Made by a program: the position numbers and the translations under genes | Notes under the pieces: generated by a model | Databases searched by the model: none | What the model was told of the DNA's origin: nothing | What the model saw: the letters and a program-made list of their open reading frames with translations, nothing else | From: DATIUV01 sp049322755 | GTDB taxonomy: Bacteria > Pseudomonadota > Gammaproteobacteria > Burkholderiales > UBA6910 | Reading direction: 5' to 3' | DNA: 64,000 nucleotides | Assembly: GCA_049322755.1 (NCBI GenBank) | Contig: JBMOQX010000053.1 | Coordinates: forward strand, 1-64,000 | Shown here: positions 1 through 6,706 of the stretch, in pieces | How positions within the stretch are numbered: the stretch's first letter is position 1 | How the letters are laid out: every line of letters starts with the position of its first letter

Positions 1-1
1 C

Positions 2-1015
2 AATACCGGCGGCACGAACACCGCGAGCGGCGGCACCGGTGGCGCCGGGGCAGCCGGTGCGCCGGCGACCCAGGCCTCGACGGGCTCGGCAGCCGGCGCG
101 GTCGGCGCGACCGGGGCGGCAGGCTCGTCTTCGGGCGGGGCGGCGGCGGCGGCTGCCGGTGCGACGGGTAGCGGTGGCGCCGGGGGTGCCGGCGCGGGCG
201 GCGCGGGCGGCACAGGCGCAGCGAGCGGCACCGGCGGTGCCGGCGGCGCGGCTGCGGGTGCGGCGGGAACGGGTGGCACGGGCGGTACCGCGACTGCGAT
301 GAACACCAGCGGCGCGGGTGGAGCCGGTGGGCCTGCCACGAACGGTAGCGCCACGAACGGCAGCGCGAGCTCGTCCAATGGTTCCGGTGGCGCCGGCGGC
401 AACGGCGCCGCGGCCGGCGGCAACGGCGGTGCCGGCGGTGCGGGCGGTGCGGGCGGTGCGGCGAACGGCGGCACGTTCACGCCGAACGGCGGGACGGGCG
501 GCACGGGCGCAGGCGGGACGGCGGCCGGCGGTGCCGGCGGTGCCGGCGGGACCAACACCGCGACCAACACCTCCGGCATGGGCGGCAATGGCGGTTCGGC
601 CTCCAACACCGGTGGCGCGGGTGGCGCGGGCGGCACGGCGACCAACGGCAGCGCGACCAACGGCAGCGCGACCAACGGGTCCGCCACCGCGGGCAACGGC
701 GCGGCGGGTGGCGCCGGAGCCGCCGACGCGGCGTCGGCCTCCGCGGCGGACGCGGCAGCAGGCGGGGCCGGTGGTACGGGCAACGGCGGGGCCGGCGGTG
801 TCGGCAACGGCGGCACCGGCAACGGTGCGGTTGGCGGCGCGGGCGGCGCGGGCGGCAACGTCACCGTGTCGGCCGGCACGTTCAACATGTCCAACACGAT
901 TTCCGGTGGCTCGTTCATGAACAGCGCCGGTATCTCGGTCGCCAGCCAGAACAGCGGCATGGCGGCGCTGGTGCAGCAGAGCGTCAACGTTCAGGCCAAT
1001 CTGGCGGTCCGGTAA
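2..1015 (+). CDS. Glycine/alanine/asparagine-rich exported repeat protein (partial, 5' end outside window)
   Basis: The reading frame is open from the left edge to a TAA at 1013-1015, about 337 residues, so the start lies outside the window. Almost all of it is low-complexity Gly-Gly-Ala/Thr and Ala-Thr-Asn-Gly-Ser repeats. The last ~55 residues are different: a non-repetitive tail with Asn-Thr-Ile, Phe-x-Asn, Gly-Ile, QNSG and QQSVN elements and no cysteine. A similar tail occurs in the small protein encoded just downstream. Composition and context (exported peptidase, coiled-coil barrel, sigma-54 regulator) suggest a surface or extracellular structural protein, perhaps an amyloid subunit. 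That role is inferred from context. It resembles mycobacterial PE_PGRS proteins only in composition. Confidence 0.8.
   Translation, partial: NTGGTNTASGGTGGAGAAGAPATQASTGSAAGAVGATGAAGSSSGGAAAAAAGATGSGGAGGAGAGGAGGTGAASGTGGAGGAAAGAAGTGGTGGTATAMNTSGAGGAGGPATNGSATNGSASSSNGSGGAGGNGAAAGGNGGAGGAGGAGGAANGGTFTPNGGTGGTGAGGTAAGGAGGAGGTNTATNTSGMGGNGGSASNTGGAGGAGGTATNGSATNGSATNGSATAGNGAAGGAGAADAASASAADAAAGGAGGTGNGGAGGVGNGGTGNGAVGGAGGAGGNVTVSAGTFNMSNTISGGSFMNSAGISVASQNSGMAALVQQSVNVQANLAVR
638..682 (+). repeat. Three tandem 15-bp units inside the glycine-rich gene
   Basis: The unit GCGACCAACGGCAGC is present twice exactly and a third time with changes at its 3' end. Each unit encodes Ala-Thr-Asn-Gly-Ser. 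A shorter related pair lies near 345-370. The period is a multiple of three, so copy number can change without a frameshift. Confidence 0.8.
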
Positions 1016-1045
1016 TCCGGCGGGCTAGTCAGGAGAGGCCAGCAA

Positions 1046-1085
1046 GCGAAGGAAGGGGCCGGGCATCCCGGCTTCTTCCTTTCGC
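1046..1085 (+). terminator. Strong hairpin after the glycine-rich gene (attenuator or partial terminator)
   Basis: Arms GCGAAGGAAGGGGCCGGG (1046-1063) and 1067-1085 pair around a CAT loop, with one bulged base and two G-U pairs. The 3' side is pyrimidine-rich but has no clean T tract. The hairpin lies 30 bp after the stop of the abundant-looking repeat protein and 34 bp before the next start. It could reduce expression of the downstream genes or protect the upstream mRNA. Confidence 0.55.
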
Positions 1086-1119
1086 GCTTCAACCGGTGAC
1101 ATTTGAAGAGGCATCCATC

Positions 1120-1509
1120 ATGCGCAACCCGAGCCGAGGAGTTGGCGCAATGCTCGCAACGGTGGCACTGCTGTTCCCGGTCGCCGTGAATGCGGCCGGG
1201 GAGGGCGACCTCACCCGACTGCCGATCCCGATGACCGCAGACGACCCGGCGACCGGAGAACCGGCGTTGGGAGCCGTGGTGAGCGATAGCGTCCTGGCGA
1301 TGCAGCGCGGCGGCGCCGACCTGCACATCAACGAAAATGACTCGAGGGGAACGGTAACCGACAACGTTGCCCGCAACGTGAGCACCGGAAACAACACGAT
1401 CACCGACAACGCCTTCTCCAACATGAACGGCATCCCGGTGGTGGTGCAGAACTCGGGCAACAACGTCCTGATCCAGAATTCGACGATACTCAACCTGCAA
1501 ATGAAGTGA
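1120..1509 (+). CDS. Small Sec-exported protein with a double-glycine motif and QNSG tail
   Basis: 129 residues. I chose the ATG at 1120 over an upstream GTG because GAAGAGG lies 8 nt before it and the protein then begins with a normal signal peptide (likely cut after Val-Asn-Ala, ~residue 25). Residues 53-65 end in Leu-Ala-Met-Gln-Arg-Gly-Gly. Counting back from the second Gly, Val is at -12 and Leu at -7, as in leaders cut by C39 peptidases. The remaining 64 residues are rich in Asn and hydrophobics (NTI, FSN, VVVQNSG, VLIQNS) and resemble the tail of the glycine-rich protein upstream. It lies 6 bp before the C39 peptidase gene. Substrate and subunit roles are inferred. Confidence 0.8.
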   Translation: MRNPSRGVGAMLATVALLFPVAVNAAGEGDLTRLPIPMTADDPATGEPALGAVVSDSVLAMQRGGADLHINENDSRGTVTDNVARNVSTGNNTITDNAFSNMNGIPVVVQNSGNNVLIQNSTILNLQMK

Positions 1510-1515
1510 CCTGCC

Positions 1516-2229
1516 GTGACGCGCACTGTTAGGTTGGCGGCACTGCTTTGCGCAGTGCTGGCGGTGACGGCGGCGCCGGCGGCCCGGGCGGCCGGCACGG
1601 CGCCGATCCTGGCCGAACCGGGACGCGGCTACGTGATGCCGGTTCGGACGATCAAGGAGATGAAGCTCGCGCGGGCCTTCCGCACGACGGTTCATCAGCA
1701 ATATGACTTCAGCTGCGGTTCGGCGGCCGTGGCGACCCTGCTGACTTACCATTACGGCAGCCCGGTGGACGAAGCGACGGTCTTCCAGGCGATGTACTCG
1801 GCGGGCGACCAGGGGAAGATCCGCCGCGAGGGTTTCTCCCTGCTCGACATGAAGCGCTTTCTGGAAGCCGGCGGCTACAAGGCCGACGGGGTCCAGGTTT
1901 CGCTCGACGAGCTGGCGAAGGCGCGGGTTCCCGCAATCGCGCTGATCAGCGACAACGGGTACCGGCATTTCGTGGTGGTGAAGGGGGTGCACCAGGACCG
2001 CGTCGTGGTCGGCGACCCGGCAATCGGCACGCGCATCCTGTCCCGCGAGCAGTTCGAGACATCGCGCCTGGGCGGCATCTTCTTCGTGATCCGCAGCCAC
2101 CTGAGCGTGGCCAAGTTCAATGCCCCCGGGGATTGGAACGGGCGCCTCGGGGCGCCGCTTTCGCTGGGGGTGGCGCGCGACAGCCTGGCCGGCTTCACGC
2201 TCTCGATTCCCGATGCGAACAGCTTCTAG
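1516..2229 (+). CDS. Sec-exported C39-family cysteine peptidase (FapD-like)
   Basis: 237 residues from a GTG start 6 bp after the previous stop. A hydrophobic signal peptide covers residues 5-25. The C39 fold signature is clear: Cys67 in QQYDFSCGSAA, His151 in GYRHFVVVKG and Asp167 in VVVGDP, plausibly the catalytic triad, with the QQ before Cys as oxyanion Gln. C39 peptidases normally form the cytosolic N-terminal domain of bacteriocin ABC exporters and cut after Gly-Gly. This one is free-standing and exported, as in FapD of Pseudomonas amyloid operons. Flanking genes encode two exported proteins with Gly-Gly motifs, its likely substrates. Family assignment is firm; substrates are inferred. 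Confidence 0.88.
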   Translation: MTRTVRLAALLCAVLAVTAAPAARAAGTAPILAEPGRGYVMPVRTIKEMKLARAFRTTVHQQYDFSCGSAAVATLLTYHYGSPVDEATVFQAMYSAGDQGKIRREGFSLLDMKRFLEAGGYKADGVQVSLDELAKARVPAIALISDNGYRHFVVVKGVHQDRVVVGDPAIGTRILSREQFETSRLGGIFFVIRSHLSVAKFNAPGDWNGRLGAPLSLGVARDSLAGFTLSIPDANSF

Positions 2230-2243
2230 GGTGAGGTGCAAAA

Positions 2244-3236
2244 ATGCTACGCCAGAAGTTTCACCGCGCGGCCCTCGCCTCCCTGGCGGGGGCGCTGATC
2301 GCAGCGCCATCGGCCATCGCTGCCGAGATCGGTCCCGCAATCGCCGGCTGGTCGGCCGTTCCCGATGACGTGCTTGCCGCCTTGCGCGGCGGACTCGACA
2401 TCGGCCAACTGACCGCGAACTTCGCGATCGAACGCGAGGTGCTCATCGATGGCCAGCTGGTCGCGAAGACGTTTATCGTTTTTTCGGGGCTCGGCGAGCT
2501 TGCGCGCGGCCGACTGCCCGACGTTCAGATGCTCGGCGACCTCGCGACCCGCATCCGCGTTGAGCAGAGCACTCTGATGCCGAACTCCGAAACGGTCGCT
2601 GCCGCCGCGGTGGCGGCGGCGAACGCGGCCATGAACCTTCCGGCGAGTGAGGCGGCGCGCGGCGCGATGACGGAAGCAGCGCGCTCCGCGGGCAGGATTG
2701 GCGCCGCCGCAACGGCCCAGTCAAACCCCGCGCCCGCGAATCAACCGGCTGCGGCGGCGGCTCCCGCCAACCCGGCGTCCGCGTCGGCGCCGGCCGGCAA
2801 CTCCGGCGTCACGTCAACGTCGAACATCGCGTCGGGCGCTACGCCCCGTTTTGGCGACGCTCTGGAGCGGGCGGTGAACACGGTTACGGGGGGAAGCTCC
2901 CCATCCTCACCCCCGGCGCCGGTTGCGGCGGCGGCCGCCGCCGCCCGGCAGGCGCGATCGCCGGCTCCCGCGCAGAATGCGGCGGCACCGGCTGCGAGCG
3001 CTTCGATGAGGACCCAGATGATAATTCCCGTGGGCAATACGGGTCAGGTAATCGTGATCAGCAACATCCCGAATGCGGCGGCGTTGATGACCTCCATCCA
3101 GAACATGGCTCAGGGAACGACCATCGACACGCGGACCACGATCAACGCTTCGGTGGAGGGCAGCTTGAGCAGCCTGCGCTCGGGAGCCCTGGCCGCCTCC
3201 ATCCGCGAGCAGGCGATGCGCGCGATCGGACGCTAG
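2244..3236 (+). CDS. Sec-exported Ala-rich protein with a double-glycine motif
   Basis: 330 residues, 14 bp after the C39 gene, in the same operon. The signal peptide runs to ~residue 26 (Ala-Ile-Ala-Ala). VPDDVLAALRGG ends at residues 49-50, with Val, Leu and Leu at -12, -7 and -4 relative to the second Gly. A conserved-looking segment follows (FAIEREVLIDGQLV, then FSGLG). Next comes a long Ala/Pro/Ser-rich linker (~residues 115-255) and a C-terminal section with PVGNTGQVIVISN and a TTIDTRTTINASV stretch. There is no cysteine, so it is not an obvious FapE. It is probably an export partner or minor surface subunit; I do not recognise a named family. Confidence 0.75.
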   Translation: MLRQKFHRAALASLAGALIAAPSAIAAEIGPAIAGWSAVPDDVLAALRGGLDIGQLTANFAIEREVLIDGQLVAKTFIVFSGLGELARGRLPDVQMLGDLATRIRVEQSTLMPNSETVAAAAVAAANAAMNLPASEAARGAMTEAARSAGRIGAAATAQSNPAPANQPAAAAAPANPASASAPAGNSGVTSTSNIASGATPRFGDALERAVNTVTGGSSPSSPPAPVAAAAAAARQARSPAPAQNAAAPAASASMRTQMIIPVGNTGQVIVISNIPNAAALMTSIQNMAQGTTIDTRTTINASVEGSLSSLRSGALAASIREQAMRAIGR

Positions 3237-3245
3237 CCGGCAACA

Positions 3246-3280
3246 ACACCCCGGCCGCGAGGCAACGCGTCCGGGGGTGT
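3246..3280. terminator. Hairpin between convergent genes
   Basis: ACACCCCGG (3246-3254) pairs with CCGGGGGTGT (3271-3280), allowing one bulge. It lies between the convergent ends of the exported-protein gene and the barrel gene. There is no T tract on either strand, so termination strength is uncertain. Confidence 0.45.
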
Positions 3281-3326
3281 GACGGCAGCCCCGGTCCGGC
3301 AGAACCGCACGCCGCCGGGGCGCCCG

Positions 3327-4679
3327 TCAGAACGAGAACGGGAATCTGACGGTGGCTTCGAAGTCGGGGCTGTCGTCGGTCACCCCGATCCCCAGCGTGA
3401 GGTTCATATTGACCTTCGGCGACAGCCGGTAGGCCAACCCGAACCGCATCGTTCCCAGCTGAAGCGTGCCGGTCTGGGCGAGCACGCGCGAAACATCCTC
3501 CGGATTGCGTTGGTCGGTCTCGCCGACGATGCTGTGCTGATAGCCGATGCTGAAGGACGCGCGCTCGTTCAGCGCGAGACCCATCCCCAGGCTGATGTCG
3601 ATGACGCCGCCCAGCTCCACCTCGCCGAATCCGTTCCCGACGTCACGCGAGAAGCTGTACAGATAGGACAAGCCGCCGAAAAACACGGCCGGATCCGAGG
3701 GATACAACCACGTGATTCCCGGCTGCACCGCATGGAAGCCCGATCCGGTGGGAAGCTCCTGCTGCAGGCCGGTGGCGGGGTCGATCGGAACCTCGAACGC
3801 GCCCTCGCCCGTGCGCGACTTGTAACGCAGATAGCCGATGTACACGGCGTTGTCGCCCCGGAACTCGTTCAGCTGATAGCGGGCGGCGACCTCCACGTCG
3901 CCGATTCCGGATCCGTCCGAATCGAAGAACGCGTCCGTGACCGAGGGCGTCGCGAGGGGGCGCGTCACCGTGGAACTGGTCGCGTAGACCCATGGCACCT
4001 TGGCTTCGATCTCGAAGCGGTTCGTGACGCCGTACCGCCCGGTGAGCGAAAACGTATGAATGTCGCGGGAAACGCGGCGAACGTCGATCAGCCCGATGGT
4101 GATCGCGGGGATCACGGCAAATCCCACCAGCGCGATACGGTTGTCCGTCGAGTGGATGAACTGGTAGGCCGGTTCGAGCACGAAGCTGCCGCGCGGGGTG
4201 AGCGCCGTCGGCTCGGAGAAAAGCTGTGCCGGCTCCTCGGGCCGCTCGCGCGGCGGCGGCGCTTCGCCGACCGGGGCGGGCCGTTGCGCCTGTCCTGCCG
4301 GCGCGCCCTGTTGAGCCTGGACCATCTGCTCGGGGCTGGCATTGCCGGGAGCCGTGGGGTCGTAGAGCTTCGCCTCGCCGGTGGCGGGCGGCGCCACGCC
4401 ACGCCCGGCCACACGGTCGAGTTCCGAGTCGAGTTGGCGCCGATGCGCCTCCAGCGCGCGCCGATCGGCCTCGAGCCGGCGCTGCTCCTCGGCCAGCTGT
4501 TCCTTGAGTTCCTGCAGCTTTCGTTTGGTCTCCTCGAGACGACGCTCGATGTCGCGCAGCTCCGGGTCGGTGAGCCCGGCGGTCTGCGCCGGCGCGATGC
4601 TCGTCATGCCGGCGAGCGCGACCGAAACCGCAAGCGCGAGCGTTCGCCGCGCCACGACATGCTGCGTACGGATATTCAT
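3327..4679 (-). CDS. Outer-membrane beta-barrel protein with N-terminal coiled coil (FapF-like)
   Basis: 450 residues. The ATG at 4679 is preceded by AGGGGAG. A signal peptide (~1-32, ending Ala-Gln-Thr-Ala) is followed by a highly charged heptad-like coiled coil (~residues 38-90, rich in Glu, Arg and Leu). A Pro/Ala/Gln-rich linker comes next, then ~300 residues of alternating amphipathic strands ending in FPFSF, a typical outer-membrane C-terminus. This is the architecture of FapF, the trimeric barrel with a coiled-coil gate that exports amyloid subunits in Pseudomonas. The sequence also looks like the generic phenol-degradation MetA/transporter barrel family. The FapF role rests on layout and neighbours. 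Confidence 0.75.
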   Translation of the reverse strand: MNIRTQHVVARRTLALAVSVALAGMTSIAPAQTAGLTDPELRDIERRLEETKRKLQELKEQLAEEQRRLEADRRALEAHRRQLDSELDRVAGRGVAPPATGEAKLYDPTAPGNASPEQMVQAQQGAPAGQAQRPAPVGEAPPPRERPEEPAQLFSEPTALTPRGSFVLEPAYQFIHSTDNRIALVGFAVIPAITIGLIDVRRVSRDIHTFSLTGRYGVTNRFEIEAKVPWVYATSSTVTRPLATPSVTDAFFDSDGSGIGDVEVAARYQLNEFRGDNAVYIGYLRYKSRTGEGAFEVPIDPATGLQQELPTGSGFHAVQPGITWLYPSDPAVFFGGLSYLYSFSRDVGNGFGEVELGGVIDISLGMGLALNERASFSIGYQHSIVGETDQRNPEDVSRVLAQTGTLQLGTMRFGLAYRLSPKVNMNLTLGIGVTDDSPDFEATVRFPFSF

Positions 4680-4854
4680 GAGCCTGCTCCCCTGATGGTG
4701 CGGGCAGGTTCCTCGCGCCCTGGAGCGTCCGTAGAGCGAACGGTTCTCGACGCCGTAGGGCGGCCCGCCAGTTCGTTTTTGTGCTCCGTTGCGCCCCGTA
4801 AACCGGCGCGGATGCCGTCCTCCTCCTTTGCCGGCCTGGGTTCTGCGGCCGCGG

Positions 4855-6225
4855 CTAGGCTTCCCCTTTCCACATGAAGCCGCGCGGCTGCGGCTTGTGC
4901 CGGATCGAGAGCCGCTCCACCAGCCGGTAAAGCGTCACGCGGGAAACGCCCAGGTCACGGGCCGTCGCGGCCATATTGAACTGGTTGCGCTCCAGCGCCG
5001 ACACCACCAGATCGCGCTCGGTGAGCTGGCGCGCGTTCGCGAGCGAGATGGCACCGCTCTTCGCGCGCCGCGGCGTCAGGCCGAGATCGGACGGGGTAAT
5101 CATGCTGCCCTCGCACATGATCATGGCCTTCTGCACGCGGTTGATGAGTTCCCGCACGTTTCCAGGCCACGAATACGCACGCATCACCTCCAGGGCCTCC
5201 AGCGTGAAACCCCGCACGCCCGGTGCGCGCTGGGACCGGTAAGTCTCGAACACGTAGTCGGCGAGGAGAAAGATGTCGTCGCCCCGCGCCCGCAGCGGGG
5301 GCATCTCGATGTGCAGCACGTTCAGGCGGTAATAAAGGTCCTCGCGGAAGCGGCCTTCCCGGACCGCCGCAGACAGGTCGACATGGGTCGCCGCAATGAC
5401 CCGCGCGTCGATGCGGCTCGGGCGGGTCGATCCGATGCGCACCACCGTCGATTCCTGCAAAAACCGCAGCAGGCTCGCCTGGGACTCGAGCGGCAGGTCG
5501 CCGATTTCGTCGAGGAAGATCGTGCCCCCGGTGGCGGCTTCGATGCTGCCGATCTTGCGCTGGTGTGCGCCGGTGAATGCGCCCTTCTCGTGACCGAACA
5601 GCTGGGCTTGCATCAGCGTTGCCGGAATGGCGCCGCAGTTGAGCGGCACGAACGGCCCGCTCCGACGCAGGGATTCGCTGTGCACGGAGAGCGCCACAAT
5701 CTCCTTGCCGGTGCCGCTTTCGCCGCTGATCAGCACCGGCGCGTTGACGCGGACAATCTTGTCCAGCGTGCGGTAGAGATCCAGCATCGGCGGGCTCGTG
5801 CCCACCATCCCGTAGCGGCCGCCTGCACCGCTCGTCCGATCCGCCAGCCGGCGGCGCAACATCACCTTGCCGACCGCGTGCCCGAGGGAATAGAGGAGGC
5901 GCTGCTCGTCGAGCGGAATCGTGTGATAGTCGTAGAAGCTGTTCGCCAGGATGCGCGCCAAAGCAGGGTCGCGCGGCGCATCCGTCGTCGTCACCGCGAT
6001 CCATTCGATGTCGGTGACGGCCATCGCGGCGGTCAACTCCGCGAGCTCGAAGCGTGCAGGGTCGTCGACCACTGCGATACCGACGCCATGAGTGGCAGGC
6101 GCATAGTGGGCGGTGATGGTACGCGGGTCGGAAATCTGCTCATGCTCCCAGCCCTTGCGAGCCAGGATTGCGCGAACGTCGGTTCGCGAATCGGCGGTCT
6201 GCAGCAACAGCACGCTGCGACTCAT
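4855..6225 (-). CDS. VpsR-like sigma-54-dependent transcriptional activator
   Basis: 456 residues. Residues 1-130 form a receiver-like domain without the usual Asp cluster; the stretch FYDYHTIPLDEQRLLYSLGH resembles the corresponding part of Vibrio VpsR. The AAA+ domain has Walker A GESGTGKE (168-175), GAFTGA (215-220) for contact with sigma-54, and FLDEIGD. The C-terminus has a Fis-type helix-turn-helix (VSRVTLYRLVERL). VpsR and FleQ are c-di-GMP-responsive activators, and FleQ controls fap in Pseudomonas. Unlike VpsR as I recall it, this protein keeps a canonical GAFTGA loop. It ends 175 bp upstream of the barrel gene on the same strand, so it probably controls the exported-protein locus. 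c-di-GMP sensing is inferred. Confidence 0.85.
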   Translation of the reverse strand: MSRSVLLLQTADSRTDVRAILARKGWEHEQISDPRTITAHYAPATHGVGIAVVDDPARFELAELTAAMAVTDIEWIAVTTTDAPRDPALARILANSFYDYHTIPLDEQRLLYSLGHAVGKVMLRRRLADRTSGAGGRYGMVGTSPPMLDLYRTLDKIVRVNAPVLISGESGTGKEIVALSVHSESLRRSGPFVPLNCGAIPATLMQAQLFGHEKGAFTGAHQRKIGSIEAATGGTIFLDEIGDLPLESQASLLRFLQESTVVRIGSTRPSRIDARVIAATHVDLSAAVREGRFREDLYYRLNVLHIEMPPLRARGDDIFLLADYVFETYRSQRAPGVRGFTLEALEVMRAYSWPGNVRELINRVQKAMIMCEGSMITPSDLGLTPRRAKSGAISLANARQLTERDLVVSALERNQFNMAATARDLGVSRVTLYRLVERLSIRHKPQPRGFMWKGEA

Positions 6226-6314
6226 GAGCAGATGACTCCTTCAGCTGATAGTACCCAATTTGCCCGGGCCAGGGAGCGCGCGGGAGCGTTCTGTATTCGT
6301 CTCGATTTTCTCCC

Positions 6315-6342
6315 AGTGTAGTATCAGGATTGGGGAATTCAA
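6315..6342 (-). promoter_or_regulatory. Candidate sigma-70 promoter of the VpsR-like regulator
   Basis: Read on the minus strand: TTGAAT (6342-6337), a 16-bp spacer and TACACT (6320-6315), each 4/6 to consensus, in the AT-rich island. The predicted leader is ~80 nt and carries AAGGAG about 10 nt before the ATG. Confidence 0.35.
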
Positions 6343-6470
6343 TAATATATTTTCCTTAACCTTATGAACTTACGTCTGTTTTTTGTCGATGTAATTTACA
6401 TTCTCCAGGATTGCCATGGAACATATGTTTCTGCTTTGAAACACCTCGACTGTCTCCTGAGCGTGGCAGG

Positions 6471-6512
6471 ACAGCGTTGCATCCCTGTTTCAGAGACGTG
6501 ACAGGGTGCTGT
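6471..6512. repeat. Nested inverted repeat in the intergenic region
   Basis: CCCTGT (6483-6488) pairs with ACAGGG (6501-6506). Outside them ACAGC (6471-6475) pairs with GCTGT (6508-6512). The 12-nt loop and asymmetric internal bulge suggest an operator or an RNA hairpin; function unknown. Confidence 0.4.
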
Positions 6513-6706
6513 TCTTCGTGACTGAAGGTGCGGGAGGTGCGCCGGACCGGAGTGGCCAAGGCTGCGGCAGCGGCGTGAATTGGAGCGTGCGGTGGACGTC
6601 GAACGGCACGACCTCGCTGCCGTTGTTCGTTGTTTGGAGACCGGGGGTGTCCAGAGCCGTCCCGGCGTAACGGCACCGTGTGATACGGGTGCGGCGGGGA
6701 CGCCGT

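Larger units (their letters stand above)
6226..6706. other. 481-bp intergenic region with an AT-rich island
   Basis: It lies between the VpsR-like regulator and the large AsmA-like gene, both on the minus strand. AT-rich DNA at about 6330-6400 stands out sharply from the GC-rich surroundings and probably holds the regulator's promoter. A nested inverted repeat lies at 6471-6512 and a weak hairpin at 6673-6692, just past the AsmA-like stop. I found no convincing gene. Confidence 0.6.

Noticed and set aside
2..1015. Relation of the glycine-rich protein to mycobacterial PE_PGRS proteins, or the repeats as a CRISPR array
   Set aside because: Similarity is only compositional. The repeats are coding, in frame, short and without spacers, and the other genes are Gram-negative.
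1120..3236. The GG-motif proteins as bacteriocins
   Set aside because: Both have Sec signal peptides, the peptidase is not fused to an ABC exporter, and no immunity gene is nearby.
6455..6482. TGGCAGGACAGCGTTGCAT as a sigma-54 promoter
   Set aside because: GG and GC are 14 bp apart instead of 12, so sigma-54 could not bind both elements; it also points away from the start of the regulator gene.
6362..6676. 104-codon minus-strand frame in the intergenic region
   Set aside because: No ribosome-binding site, no domain, composition unlike the real genes.
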